From the NCBI RefSeq assembly GCF_047238305.1, contig NZ_JBDFMO010000001.1, forward strand, positions 3,844,001-3,908,000: a stretch of 64,000 nucleotides of DNA, given 5' to 3'. This stretch comes from Ferdinandcohnia sp047238305. GTDB lineage: Bacteria > Bacillota > Bacilli > Bacillales > Bacillaceae_L. Position 1 is the stretch's first letter. The number at the start of each line of letters is the position of its first letter. Below the pieces are notes generated by a model. It saw only the letters and a list, made by a program, of their open reading frames with translations. It was not told the origin of the DNA and ran no database searches. Shown here piece after piece: positions 33,751-42,991 of this stretch. The translations under genes and the position numbers were made by a program.

Positions 33751-35211
33751 TTAAGAAAACTTTGCATCAATATTCCGTAAATGTTCAAGGTCTTTTTCCT
33801 TCACCAGTAAGCTTACGAGAACATAACTAATAAGCGAGAAAAACACAGGCAAAGCAACCGAATGCATACCAAAGGGTTCTGGATTCGTGGTATGGATCAG
33901 AATATAGCTACCTACTCCAACGATGATCGAGGAGATGGCTCCATATTTATTCCCCCTTCGCCAATACAAGCCAAGTACAACCGGCCAAATAAACGCAGCC
34001 TCAAGCCCCCCGAACGCAAACAAATTGAGCCAGATTAGCAAATCGGGAGGATTGATCGCCATTAGGAAGACGAGTACACCGACCAATGCGGTTACACTCA
34101 TACTCAGTCTTTTCACCATTGTCTCTGAAGCATCCGGCTTTATGTAATTTAAATACACATCCTTCACAATGGTAGAGCCTACAATTAATAATAACGAGTT
34201 AACAGTAGACATGATCGCCGCCATCGGTGCAGAAAGAACAACCCCAGCCAACCATGGGGGTAATACTTCCATGGCTAACAACGGCATAACTGTATCTGGA
34301 ACCTCAACCCCAGGAATAATCGCCCTCGCAAAAACACCTGATAAATGCATGCCAAGCATAATAAAGCCAACTACAATGGTTCCGATAATCATCGCTTGGT
34401 GCATTGCTTTTGCATGCCGATAGGACATCGCGCGCACAGCAATTTGAGGCAACCCAACAACACCTACCCCTACAAGGATCCAAAATGAGGATAAATAGAT
34501 TGGAGTAAGGGATCTATCATTTCCAAACGGTGACACGAGATTTGGATTTTGTCCAATAAGTTCTTCGATAATGGCTGGGATTCCTCCACCTGCAATAATC
34601 GTTCCGATGAGGATGATCAACGTCCCAATAAACATGATAATTCCTTGTATCGTCTCTGTAAGAGCAACAGCACGAAATCCACCAATCGTCACATAAACTA
34701 AAATCGAAATAGCAAAAATAAATAATGAACTTGTATAAGATAAACCTGTCAAGGATTCAATTAATCTGCCACCTCCGACCCATTGGGCAGACATCGAAGC
34801 AAACAAAAAGACGATAATACTTCCAGATGAGAGTAAAACCACCCACTTCGAATGATAGCGTTCCTTTAAAAAATCAATAAGGGTTACAGCATTGATCTTA
34901 CGAGCCACAATCGCGAATTTTTTTCCTAATACCGCAAGAACAAAATACCCTGTTACCACTTGAATCATCGAAAGCAAGACCCACCCAAGTCCGATATTGT
35001 ATGCAGCACCAGGACCACCGATGAAACTACTTGCACTTCCATACGTAGCAACCATTGTCATAGCTAGGACAAAACCACCTAACTCACGGCTCCCTAGAAA
35101 ATAATCTTGAAGAAATCCAGAGCTATTCTTTAAACGCCCTGCTGCATAAATTCCAATCATAAAAATAATCACTAATAAACCAAGGAAAGGGATTAATACT
35201 TCCCAATTCAT
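33751..35211 (-). CDS. panF: Sodium/pantothenate symporter PanF
   Basis: A 486-residue sodium:solute symporter with about 13 helices. The N-terminal region contains GSRELGGFVLAMTMVATYGSAS, the core has GWVLLSMIQVVTGYFVLAVLG, and RAVALTETIQGIIMFIG is typical of the SSS family. The gene upstream encodes a YhdT-like DUF997 protein, the same pairing as yhdT-panF in E. coli, which supports pantothenate as substrate. It overlaps that gene by 4 bp. Confidence 0.88.
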   Translation of the reverse strand: MNWEVLIPFLGLLVIIFMIGIYAAGRLKNSSGFLQDYFLGSRELGGFVLAMTMVATYGSASSFIGGPGAAYNIGLGWVLLSMIQVVTGYFVLAVLGKKFAIVARKINAVTLIDFLKERYHSKWVVLLSSGSIIVFLFASMSAQWVGGGRLIESLTGLSYTSSLFIFAISILVYVTIGGFRAVALTETIQGIIMFIGTLIILIGTIIAGGGIPAIIEELIGQNPNLVSPFGNDRSLTPIYLSSFWILVGVGVVGLPQIAVRAMSYRHAKAMHQAMIIGTIVVGFIMLGMHLSGVFARAIIPGVEVPDTVMPLLAMEVLPPWLAGVVLSAPMAAIMSTVNSLLLIVGSTIVKDVYLNYIKPDASETMVKRLSMSVTALVGVLVFLMAINPPDLLIWLNLFAFGGLEAAFIWPVVLGLYWRRGNKYGAISSIIVGVGSYILIHTTNPEPFGMHSVALPVFFSLISYVLVSLLVKEKDLEHLRNIDAKFS

Positions 35212-35492
35212 AATGAATCCCCTCCCTCATCTTCAAACGGTACCTCTTTAAAGACCATTTTCACAAGAATAATCACCAACAAAACCACCACAATAAAACC
35301 AACAACACAACTATAAAAAAACCAGCTTGGTAAACCTGCGATGTATGTATATTCAGAAACCTGCTTTGATCCTAGTCCATACGCAAAGCCAAACCACCAT
35401 AGGAAATTGAAAACCGCTAAACCGATACCAATTAATGCTTCTTTTTTAGCGACCTTGTATATACGGTCACCTGTATTTTTATTCTTATCCAT
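35208..35492 (-). CDS. YhdT-family (DUF997) small membrane protein
   Basis: A 94-residue protein with two transmembrane segments (about 20-40 and 55-80). The motif VFNFLWWFGFAYGLGS is typical of DUF997. Such genes nearly always precede panF and may encode a small accessory subunit. It overlaps panF by 4 bp. Confidence 0.87.
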   Translation of the reverse strand: MDKNKNTGDRIYKVAKKEALIGIGLAVFNFLWWFGFAYGLGSKQVSEYTYIAGLPSWFFYSCVVGFIVVVLLVIILVKMVFKEVPFEDEGGDSL

Positions 35493-35570
35493 GCCAATTT
35501 CTCCTTACTAAACAATGAATGAATCGTGTTCTTATTTTCCTATCCTGCCCCAAATTGGTGCCTTCCCATC

Positions 35571-35609
35571 AAAAAAAGCTACCTAAGAAACATCCTTAGG
35601 TAGCTTTTT
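35571..35609. terminator. Terminator of the LTA synthase-type gene
   Basis: AGCTACCTAAG pairs with CTTAGGTAGCT, with A and T runs on both sides. Confidence 0.85.
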
Positions 35610-35614
35610 AATCA

Positions 35615-37576
35615 TTATTCGGCTGATTCTTCACCATCAATCAAATAATTGTAATCTGAACGATTAACCGGCTCAAATCCTTGTGGTGTGTAGAATCGTA
35701 ACAAGTCACCATTTACAACCTTATCAGAAGTTGCTAACTTTTCTTCTACGATGTCCTGAAGCTTTTTCGCAGTGTCTAGCTGGTCTTCTGTGATTTCAAC
35801 ACCTGTTGTTGAATCATAAAACTTACCATCAACTGCGGAAATGGTTGGACTTACGAAATCACCATTACGGAATGGAATCACTTGATCATGTTGTTCAGAA
35901 AGTAAGTCTGTTCCGAATTGCATATAATCCTTAGTATCAATTCCAAGCAAGTGTAGTAGTGTTGGAAGAAGGTCAATTTGGCCACCATACTGGTGCTGAA
36001 CCCCACCTTCCATTCCTGGAACACGGATAAACAATGGTACCCGTTGAAGGGAAGCAGTATCAAATGGTGTAATTTCATCTTTTTCTAGTACTTGCTTCAT
36101 GGCTTTATTATGGTTTTCAGAGATACCATAATGGTCACCATACATAATGATAATTGAATTATCGTATAAGCCTTTTTCTTTTAAATCATTGAAGAATTGC
36201 TCTAATGCTTCATCCGCATATCGTGCCGTTTGGAAATATCCATCAACTGAACGATCACCTGTTGTATGACGCGCAATCGTTGCATCCTCTTCATTAATTT
36301 TATACGGGTAGTGATTTGTTACTGTAATAAATTTTGTATAAAACGGCTGTGGTAATGTGTCTAATAAATCAGCCGATTGCTCATAGAATGGTTTATCCAT
36401 TAGTCCATATTCAGCAAGGTCTTCTGGATTCATTTGATAATAGCTTGAATCAAAGAAATGATCATAGCCAAATGACTTATAAATTTCATTCCGGTTCCAG
36501 AAGCTACCTGAGTTTCCGTGGAATACAGCAGATGTATAACCTTCTTGTCCAAGGATTGCTGGAGCAGCCTGATATGTGTTCAAGCCTTTCGTTGTAAAAG
36601 CAGATCCCTGCGGTAGACCATATAATGAGTTTTCAAGAAGAAATTCCGCATCAGCTGTCTTACCTTGTGCAGTCTGATGGAAGAAATTATCAAAGTAAAG
36701 GGTATTTCCTTCATTCACTAATGAATTTAAGAAAGGTGTTACCTCTTCCCCGTTCAGCTTGTAATTGATTAAGAAATTTTGCATGGACTCAAGGTGAAGA
36801 TAAATAACGTTCATGCCTTTACCAACTCCAAAATATTCGGGATTTGGTTCAGCATAGTTTGCTTTTGTATAGTTAATCACTTCAATGCTATCATTACTAT
36901 CCGCTAATGCTCTTTGTGTAGAAGCCTTTGTACTTTGAACAGCATCGTAAATCGTGTAGTTATACATACCTAAGTATTTCACGATATAATGGCGGTCAAA
37001 GCCACGTGTTAATAGCTGTGGACGATCAGCCTCTGCTAGAGAAAGGTTAACAGCTGAAATTAAAATCGCAAATGCAAATAATGCGGCTACTTTTAAACCT
37101 CTCATACTATTTGTTGTCGTCTCAGTCTTCATTTTTTTAAATAAAAACAACCCTAGAAGGACGATAAAGTCAATAAAGAATAAGAAATCATATGGTTTTA
37201 AAAGTGAAACAACACTACCACTCACATCACCAAAGTTCTGTGTTTGGAACAATGTTGGCAATGTAATGAAGTCACTAAAGAAACGGTAATATACAATATT
37301 CGCGTATAAAAGGAAAGACATTAGAAAATAGATAATGAGAAGTCGTCTATATCCCTTTTTCTCTTTCCCTAAGAATGCTAGACCTAAAAAGAATAAAGCC
37401 GATCCAAGTGGATTCAAAATCAATAAAAAAGTCTGTAATGAATTATCAATATTTAAGTTAAATTCGGTTGATTGCGAAATAAATGTTTTTATCCAAAGGA
37501 ATAACACCGCTAATAAGTAGAAGCCAAAAAAGCTAGTGAAGATATTTTGACCACGTTTTAGAATATTCTTTTTCAT
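35615..37576 (-). CDS. LtaS-family lipoteichoic acid synthase / primase-like enzyme
   Basis: A 653-residue polyglycerol-phosphate polymerase family protein with five N-terminal transmembrane helices and an extracellular sulfatase-fold domain. The metal-binding and catalytic regions are visible: YLHLESMQNFLI (Glu ligand), HQTAQGKTADAEF (catalytic Thr in GKTAD), AVFHGNSGSFWNRN and IMYGDHYGIS (Asp-His ligands). Bacilli carry several paralogues (LtaS, YfnI, YqgS, YvgJ); which this is cannot be told. The ATG at 37576 has AAGGTAGG upstream, and an in-frame ATG at 37603 precedes that site. Monocistronic. Confidence 0.9.
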   Translation of the reverse strand: MKKNILKRGQNIFTSFFGFYLLAVLFLWIKTFISQSTEFNLNIDNSLQTFLLILNPLGSALFFLGLAFLGKEKKGYRRLLIIYFLMSFLLYANIVYYRFFSDFITLPTLFQTQNFGDVSGSVVSLLKPYDFLFFIDFIVLLGLFLFKKMKTETTTNSMRGLKVAALFAFAILISAVNLSLAEADRPQLLTRGFDRHYIVKYLGMYNYTIYDAVQSTKASTQRALADSNDSIEVINYTKANYAEPNPEYFGVGKGMNVIYLHLESMQNFLINYKLNGEEVTPFLNSLVNEGNTLYFDNFFHQTAQGKTADAEFLLENSLYGLPQGSAFTTKGLNTYQAAPAILGQEGYTSAVFHGNSGSFWNRNEIYKSFGYDHFFDSSYYQMNPEDLAEYGLMDKPFYEQSADLLDTLPQPFYTKFITVTNHYPYKINEEDATIARHTTGDRSVDGYFQTARYADEALEQFFNDLKEKGLYDNSIIIMYGDHYGISENHNKAMKQVLEKDEITPFDTASLQRVPLFIRVPGMEGGVQHQYGGQIDLLPTLLHLLGIDTKDYMQFGTDLLSEQHDQVIPFRNGDFVSPTISAVDGKFYDSTTGVEITEDQLDTAKKLQDIVEEKLATSDKVVNGDLLRFYTPQGFEPVNRSDYNYLIDGEESAE

Positions 37577-37929
37577 GATTGCACCTACCTTCAATCTAAA
37601 CAAAAATTATTTCAATAACTAAAATCGTAAAAACTATTTTACCAAGCAAATATGAACAAATTATTAACAAATGTAATTAAATTTACATTAGCGATACATT
37701 CACTTACTTTACTACGTTTCGTCAAAAAGTCAATAGTTCTTTAAAACCCCGAAATTTTCTTGCAACTTATGTATTCCCTTACACACTAGCCTGTACACTA
37801 CATTTACAAACTTTTATAAAATACGTTACATCCTTCTCATTTATGACCAATTTTTCTTTACAAAAGGAAGCAAAAGCAAAGACGAAACGATTGCTTTCAA
37901 TTATACTACTATAAAAGGAATTACTTTAA
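37577..37929. other. AT-rich divergent intergenic region
   Basis: About 350 bp between the divergent LtaS-type and phosphoesterase genes. It is very AT-rich and must hold both promoters. A TATACT box at about 37900 is plausible for the phosphoesterase gene. I found no ORF, strong hairpin or repeat. Confidence 0.5.
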
Positions 37930-39027
37930 ATGGAAAGGGCTATTCGAACTATGTTTATTCTAGCAATTCTCCTATTTCTCTTGCTTTATAGTGGTATGAG
38001 CTTTTATTTTGGGTATATGGGTTGGGTGTGGCTCAAACATTCATTTTCTTTTCGACATAAAAAGACATACACCTTAGTCATTCTGGTGTTATCATTAGCC
38101 ATTTTTGTTGGTTACTCTACATCATCAGCTATTCTGCAGACGATCGGGTATTATTGGCTCATCCTTGTAGGATTTGGACTTATCTTCCTCCCAATCGCTA
38201 CCCTAAGCTTCTTTCTATTAAAAAAGAAAGGCATTCGTGCACTTGGATTCGTGTTACTCTCGGTGTACATCCTAATCTTTAGCTTCGGAACTTTCTACGC
38301 ATGGAGTCCTGTTGTACAAACGTATCATCTTTCGATCGACAAAAATGTCGAACGGGATCGTTTAAAAATTTTAATGGCTTCTGATCTTCACCTCGGTAGT
38401 ATTGTTGGTAAAAATCATCTTGAAAAATTTGTCCATTTAGTAGAAGAAACTGATCCAGATATGATCTTACTTCCCGGGGATCTAATCGATGATCACATTG
38501 AGCCATTTTTAAAAGAAAACATGGGTGAGATGATGCAAAAAATCGGCGCACCACTTGGTGTCTATGCCACACTTGGAAATCATGACTACTACGGACAAGA
38601 TAACGAAAAAATTGTCGAAGAAATGGAGAAGCTCGGGATTGAGGTATTAACTGATGAAGTAACGATGATTGAAAATGACATCTATATTATAGGAAGAAAT
38701 GATGCTACAGATAAAAATCGTGTCGAAATGTCAAAGTTAGTTTCAACACTTGATTCATCAAAACCGATGATTATGCTCGATCATCAGCCAAATGAATTAG
38801 ATGCTGCAGAGGCTAACGAGATCGACTTGATTCTGTCAGGACATACCCATCGTGGACAAGTCTTTCCTGGAAATCTAATTACTAACTTGCTTTATGAGAA
38901 TGACTACGGCTTATTAGAAAAAGGAAATATGCATTCCATCGTATCTTCTGGATTTGGAACATGGGGACCTCCCCTTAGACTTGGAACAAGGTCAGAGGTT
39001 GTGATGATTAATGTAGACTTTAAATAA
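37930..39027 (+). CDS. Membrane-anchored metallophosphoesterase (YkuE/YaeI-like)
   Basis: A 365-residue protein with about four N-terminal transmembrane helices (residues 7-125) and a calcineurin-like phosphoesterase domain. All metal motifs are present: MASDLHLG, LLPGDLID, TLGNHDYYG, MLDHQP and LSGHTHRGQ. Relatives hydrolyse phospholipid or UDP-diacylglucosamine-type substrates. The ATG at 37930 is weakly supported by AAAGGA eleven bases upstream; a second in-frame ATG lies at 37951. Confidence 0.88.
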   Translation: MERAIRTMFILAILLFLLLYSGMSFYFGYMGWVWLKHSFSFRHKKTYTLVILVLSLAIFVGYSTSSAILQTIGYYWLILVGFGLIFLPIATLSFFLLKKKGIRALGFVLLSVYILIFSFGTFYAWSPVVQTYHLSIDKNVERDRLKILMASDLHLGSIVGKNHLEKFVHLVEETDPDMILLPGDLIDDHIEPFLKENMGEMMQKIGAPLGVYATLGNHDYYGQDNEKIVEEMEKLGIEVLTDEVTMIENDIYIIGRNDATDKNRVEMSKLVSTLDSSKPMIMLDHQPNELDAAEANEIDLILSGHTHRGQVFPGNLITNLLYENDYGLLEKGNMHSIVSSGFGTWGPPLRLGTRSEVVMINVDFK

Positions 39028-39064
39028 AAAAGCATTACCTTATGTACAAAGGTAATGCTTTTTC
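39026..39064. terminator. Bidirectional terminator
   Basis: AAGCATTACCT pairs with AGGTAATGCTT, with A and T tracts on both sides. Confidence 0.85.
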
Positions 39065-39067
39065 TCC

Positions 39068-39493
39068 TTAATTAATAGAAGATGTCGTATTTTCTTTCCC
39101 TTTTAAAATCAGTTGATCAAGAGCAAACGCCTTCGAACCAGTGATAGCAAGCATCACAGCCATTGCTAGAAATGCTAAATCTAATTCATAACCTGCCATT
39201 TGTCCATTACCTAAAAAGCCAATTGCAAGTTTCACTTTAACAATTGCCCCAACCATTACGATCGCAAATAGGATAGACACGATTCTGCTAAATAATCCAA
39301 GAACTAACATAATTCCACCAACAAGCTCAATCACTGCTACTCCATATGCTAAAACACCTGGTAGTCCAATGCTGTCGAACCAGCCAACCGTGTTTTCAAT
39401 TCCGTCTTGAAACTTCACAAGTCCATGAACAAAAAATGTAATACCTAAAACAACTCTTATAATTAAACTACCTAATTCAAATTTATTTTCCAT
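39068..39493 (-). CDS. DoxX family membrane protein
   Basis: A 141-residue protein with four hydrophobic helices. The DoxX family motifs are visible: LGITFFVHGLVKFQDG at the N-terminus and AYGVAVIELVGGIMLVLGLFSR in the middle. Many DoxX proteins are linked to redox stress or thiol metabolism, and the exact role is unknown. The ATG at 39493 follows GGAGG by nine bases. The gene overlaps the hydrolase gene by 11 bp, so they form a two-gene unit. Confidence 0.87.
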   Translation of the reverse strand: MENKFELGSLIIRVVLGITFFVHGLVKFQDGIENTVGWFDSIGLPGVLAYGVAVIELVGGIMLVLGLFSRIVSILFAIVMVGAIVKVKLAIGFLGNGQMAGYELDLAFLAMAVMLAITGSKAFALDQLILKGKENTTSSIN

Positions 39494-40169
39494 TTCCAAT
39501 TCCTCCATTTTTCAATTTGTTCGTGATCCATTCCCTTAAATCACGATAATTTTGTAGTGATACGGTATGCCCTTCTGGATATGAATGAAAGCTCACATTC
39601 GCTCCAAGCTTTTCAAAAAACTCCTTACTCTCCACTCCCCATTGATACGGCAACACAGGGTCTTGTTGCCCATGCGAAATAAAGATTGAAAGATTTTCGA
39701 TAGATTGAATGTCATATTCCTCTTTTACAAAACGAGGAATATACCCGCTCAAAGCGACAATGCCCTTAATTCGATCGCCTAATGAAAGCCCTAAAGTCAT
39801 CGAAACGATAGCTCCTTGACTGAATCCTACTAAATAGATGTTTTCTTGATCAATCGGATAACTTTGCGAAGCATAATCAAGATAATGTGTGAGTTGACCA
39901 ATACTATGGTCAAATACTTCTCTGTGTGGTTTGCCATAACCTTCAATTGTAAAAAAGGCATAGCCTGGTGGTTGTGTTAATGGACCACGAATACTAAAAA
40001 TATAAAAAAACTCCTCTAACCCTTTTGTTAATGAGAGGAGATCTTGTTCATTGCTCCCCATCCCATGCATTAGAAACAACGCTGGATATTTTTTATTAGA
40101 ATCAATTGTTGAAGGATTACGTAGTTCATAAACAAAAGGTGAATTCAATTCTATCAGTCCTTCCTTCAT
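39483..40169 (-). CDS. Alpha/beta hydrolase (phospholipase/carboxylesterase family)
   Basis: A 228-residue cytosolic esterase. The nucleophile elbow is GFSQGA, the acid is in ISHGQQDPVLPY, and the histidine in YPEGHTVSLQ, completing a Ser-Asp-His triad. The N-terminal FLMHGMGSNEQDLLSL forms the oxyanion region. It belongs to the YodD/carboxylesterase-2 group; substrates may be small esters or lysolipids. It is cotranscribed with the DoxX gene. Confidence 0.87.
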   Translation of the reverse strand: MKEGLIELNSPFVYELRNPSTIDSNKKYPALFLMHGMGSNEQDLLSLTKGLEEFFYIFSIRGPLTQPPGYAFFTIEGYGKPHREVFDHSIGQLTHYLDYASQSYPIDQENIYLVGFSQGAIVSMTLGLSLGDRIKGIVALSGYIPRFVKEEYDIQSIENLSIFISHGQQDPVLPYQWGVESKEFFEKLGANVSFHSYPEGHTVSLQNYRDLREWITNKLKNGGIGNGK

Positions 40170-40386
40170 GTTATTTACTTAAAGTATCCCCACAATGAAG
40201 TATTTATATAGGAATAAAATATTCGTATGAAGAAACACAAGGGCAAAAAAAGAAAACCTCTAAGGTTTGTTTCTTAATATGAATATTTGTTGTTTATAAG
40301 ATAACAAGACCTGTGGTAGATTGTCAACATTTTTTTTGCTAATATAAAAATATGTTTCCTACTAGAATACAAGTGAGGTACGAATT

Positions 40387-40926
40387 ATGGATATTGGCAC
40401 TAAAATTCGCGCAATACGAAATCGCAAAAAAATAACCATCGCCCAAATGTGCGAAGGTACTGGCCTTTCAAAGGGGTTTATCAGTAATGTTGAAAATAAC
40501 AATACCTCTCCATCGATTAATACATTAAAAACAATTTCTGATTTCTTAGAGGTTCCGCTTCCCTACTTATTATTAGAAAAGAAAGAGCATATGCGAGTCG
40601 TTCGTAAGGATGCTCGTACAAAAACATCCTTTAATCATTTACAAGTGGAACATCTCACCTCAAAGGGCGGCTTACGCATGATGATTGTCGAATGTCCGCC
40701 AGGTGCTTCCATGGGAGAACCGAACGCTCATGAAGGAGAAGAATGCCATTTAGTCTTAAAAGGAAAAATTCTCGCTGAACAAGGAGAAGATTCCGTTATC
40801 GTAGAAGAAGGAGACTCCTTCAGCTGGAATGCCAGTGTTCCTCATTTTGTAAAAAATATCGGAGAAACAACTGCTGTGATTCTGATCTCCGTCTACTCCA
40901 ATTCGGAATTGAATGATATTTTATAG
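40387..40926 (+). CDS. XRE-family regulator with C-terminal cupin domain
   Basis: A 179-residue repressor-type protein. The N-terminal helix-turn-helix (residues 5-60, with TIAQMCEGTGLSKGFISNVE) is joined to a cupin domain with HEGEECHLVLKG and WNASVPHFVKN, including candidate metal-binding His and Glu residues. Such proteins often sense small metabolites and control adjacent genes. The divergent hydrolase-DoxX operon, 217 bp away, is the natural target candidate. It has its own terminator. Confidence 0.88.
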   Translation: MDIGTKIRAIRNRKKITIAQMCEGTGLSKGFISNVENNNTSPSINTLKTISDFLEVPLPYLLLEKKEHMRVVRKDARTKTSFNHLQVEHLTSKGGLRMMIVECPPGASMGEPNAHEGEECHLVLKGKILAEQGEDSVIVEEGDSFSWNASVPHFVKNIGETTAVILISVYSNSELNDIL

Positions 40927-40934
40927 TTTTGTTT

Positions 40935-40964
40935 TAAGCCTGCGGAAATCGCAGGCTTTTTTTT
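40935..40964 (+). terminator. Terminator of the XRE-cupin regulator
   Basis: AAGCCTGCG pairs with CGCAGGCTT, followed by a long T run. Confidence 0.88.
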
Positions 40965-41043
40965 CCTTGGTTATTATTTATTCGGCTACAAATAATAAAA
41001 AAACTTTGACATCGTTTTAAAAATCATGTACATTATCTAATGT

Positions 41044-41081
41044 GCGAACATTATTAAAGAATGAAGAAAATAATATTCGGT
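41044..41081. promoter_or_regulatory. Pair of inverted purine-repressor (PurR) boxes upstream of guaC
   Basis: GCGAACATTATT (from 41044) and TAATATTCGGT (ending 41081) are inverted matches to the Bacillus PurBox core CCGAACATT, with their CGAA cores about 31 bp apart. In B. subtilis guaC belongs to the PurR regulon. Confidence 0.65.
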
Positions 41082-41097
41082 TTTAGGAGTGTTTTTA

Positions 41098-42081
41098 ATG
41101 GATAATGTATTTGATTACGAAGATATTCAATTAATCCCAGCAAAATGTATTGTAAATAGTCGTTCTGAGTGTGACACAACAGTTGAATTTGGTGGCCACA
41201 CCTTTAAACTTCCGGTCGTCCCTGCTAACATGCAGACCATTATAGATGAGAAAATCGCATTATTTTTAGCTGAAAATGGCTTTTTCTATATCATGCACCG
41301 GTTTAACCCAGAAAAACGAGTTGATTTTATTAAAGATATGCAAGGTCGTGGTTTAATTGCTTCAATTAGTGTTGGTGTTAAGCCTGAGGAATATACATTC
41401 ATCGAACAACTAGTTGAAGAAAACCTTGTACCAGAATTCATCACGATTGATATCGCTCATGGTCATTCAAACTCAGTCATTGAAATGATTAAGCATATCA
41501 AGGCAAACCTACCAAAAAGCTTTGTCATCGCAGGTAACGTTGGCACTCCAGAAGCGGTAAGAGAATTAGAAAACGCAGGAGCTGACGCAACAAAGGTTGG
41601 AATTGGACCTGGTAAGGTTTGTATTACGAAAATCAAAACAGGTTTCGGAACTGGTGGTTGGCAACTAGCAGCACTTCGTTGGTGCGCAAAAGCTGCAACA
41701 AAGCCTGTTATTGCAGATGGTGGTATTCGTACTCACGGTGATATCGCAAAATCAGTTCGCTTCGGTGCGAAAATGGTCATGATTGGTTCCCTATTCGCAG
41801 GACATGAAGAATCACCTGGTGAAACAACAGAAATTGATGGTAAGCTTGTGAAAGAATACTTCGGTTCAGCTTCTGAATTCCAAAAAGGCGAAAAGAAGAA
41901 TGTTGAAGGTAAGAAAATCTATGTGGAGCACAAAGGATCACTAAAAGATACACTTAAAGAAATGGAACAAGATTTACAATCGGCTATCTCTTACTCAGGC
42001 GGAAACAAACTAGATTCCATCCGCCACGTCGACTACGTCGTCGTCAAAAACTCAATCTTCAACGGCGACCGCATTTATTAA
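41098..42081 (+). CDS. guaC: GMP reductase GuaC
   Basis: A 327-residue IMPDH/GMPR-family barrel enzyme. It converts GMP to IMP with NADPH. The catalytic cysteine lies in KVGIGPGKVCITKIKTG, followed by GFGTGGWQLAAL, IADGGIRTHGDIAKS and the flap-region KEYFGSASEFQKG. It lacks the CBS domains of IMP dehydrogenase. The ATG at 41098 follows TAGGAG by nine bases; the GTG at 41089 overlaps that site. PurR boxes lie just upstream, and a REPIN-like repeat begins right after the stop codon. Confidence 0.95.
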   Translation: MDNVFDYEDIQLIPAKCIVNSRSECDTTVEFGGHTFKLPVVPANMQTIIDEKIALFLAENGFFYIMHRFNPEKRVDFIKDMQGRGLIASISVGVKPEEYTFIEQLVEENLVPEFITIDIAHGHSNSVIEMIKHIKANLPKSFVIAGNVGTPEAVRELENAGADATKVGIGPGKVCITKIKTGFGTGGWQLAALRWCAKAATKPVIADGGIRTHGDIAKSVRFGAKMVMIGSLFAGHEESPGETTEIDGKLVKEYFGSASEFQKGEKKNVEGKKIYVEHKGSLKDTLKEMEQDLQSAISYSGGNKLDSIRHVDYVVVKNSIFNGDRIY

Positions 42082-42084
42082 GGA

Positions 42085-42278
42085 CCAAGTTGCCTAGGTG
42101 CCAAGTTGCCAGCGGCGCCAGGGCGCCAAGGGGACGGTTCTTGTGGTCCCTAGCTTTACACAGCTCGACTAAATATATTTTTGTAAAAGGGAACCCCAGT
42201 TCTGACCCAGGGGTTCCCTTTTTGTTTTCCATAATTACCTAAAGAGAGCCAATAGAACCGTCCCTCTGGTCCCCTACT
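42085..42278. repeat. REPIN-like pair of inverted GGGACGGTTCT repeats
   Basis: The left end carries AAGTTGCC twice, GGCGCCAGGGCGCC, then GGGGACGGTTCTTGTGGTCC (about 42129-42150). The right end carries the inverted AGAACCGTCCCTCTGGTCCC (about 42254-42273). Between them lies the guaC terminator. The two ends share GGGACGGTTCT in opposite orientation, as in REPINs mobilised by RAYT transposases. The right copy forms the last codons of the minus-strand gene. Confidence 0.75.
42184..42225. terminator. Terminator inside the REPIN-like element (guaC)
   Basis: AAAAGGGAACCCC pairs with GGGGTTCCCTTTT, with T run beyond. It can act in both directions. Confidence 0.8.
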
Positions 42279-42658
42279 TCATCGATAAATTCATATTCAA
42301 GAGGGATCTCTGTTGTTGTATAGAAGAATCCTTTATATCGGATCGTATCACTAGAGTTAATGATTAGTTCTTTTATTGGTTCTCCTTTTTTGTCGTATAT
42401 GGTTGTGTTAAAGCGATATCCCATATACCCTGCTGAGAGTTTCCCCTTTTTAAACGTAACCTCGTTTAAATTCTTGATGATTCGGTGGATCTCCCCTTCT
42501 GAAGTAATATCAAACCTATATCCTGAATTCCCATCGACGATATGTATTTTTGAAACATCGGAAGGATTGATATCGAATAGCTTGTGAGGTACGTATGTAA
42601 AACTGTATAGTAAGACGAGGAGCAGCGGAATGACGATCAAAATGGTTTTCAATTTCAT
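42239..42658 (-). CDS. Hypothetical secreted or membrane-anchored protein, C-terminus altered by repeat
   Basis: About 139 residues. An N-terminal hydrophobic segment (ILIVIPLLLVLLYSFTYV) could be a signal anchor, and the rest is a soluble extracytoplasmic domain with beta-rich character (DGNSGYRFDITSEGEIHRII). I do not recognise the family. The ATG at 42658 follows AAAGGTGG by eight bases. The last residues, DQRDGSIGSL, are encoded by the REPIN-like repeat, so the native end has probably been replaced. Confidence 0.65.
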   Translation of the reverse strand: MKLKTILIVIPLLLVLLYSFTYVPHKLFDINPSDVSKIHIVDGNSGYRFDITSEGEIHRIIKNLNEVTFKKGKLSAGYMGYRFNTTIYDKKGEPIKELIINSSDTIRYKGFFYTTTEIPLEYEFIDEVGDQRDGSIGSL

Positions 42659-42696
42659 TGCTAAATCCACCTTTCAAATGTTAGGAGTGTTTTTTA

Positions 42697-42942
42697 TTGT
42701 TTATTAAGCTTACGAAAGAACAACAGCAATCCATGATTTCCGATATACAGGAATTTTTCTCACTTGAAAGAGATGAAGAAATCAGTGAGTTTGCAGCTGA
42801 ACAGGTTTTACATTTTGTAAAAGAAAAACTGGCACCTCATATCTACAATGCTGCCGTCCATGATGTAAAAGCGGTTGTGGATCAACAATTCGCTTCTCTT
42901 GACGATGAAATTTTAACACTCGAAAGACCCATTAAAAGATAG
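42697..42942 (+). CDS. DUF2164 family protein
   Basis: An 81-residue protein of the DUF2164 family. The conserved LTKEQQQSMISDIQEFF, ERDEEISEFAAEQVLHF and LAPHIYNAAVHDVK segments are all present. Function unknown. Translation begins at TTG, with TAGGAG nine bases upstream. It is divergent from the hypothetical membrane-anchored protein. Confidence 0.82.
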   Translation: MFIKLTKEQQQSMISDIQEFFSLERDEEISEFAAEQVLHFVKEKLAPHIYNAAVHDVKAVVDQQFASLDDEILTLERPIKR

Positions 42943-42991
42943 AGTAGATTCTCATACGATTGCTTACACTACTTACAAGGAGTGATAGCAA

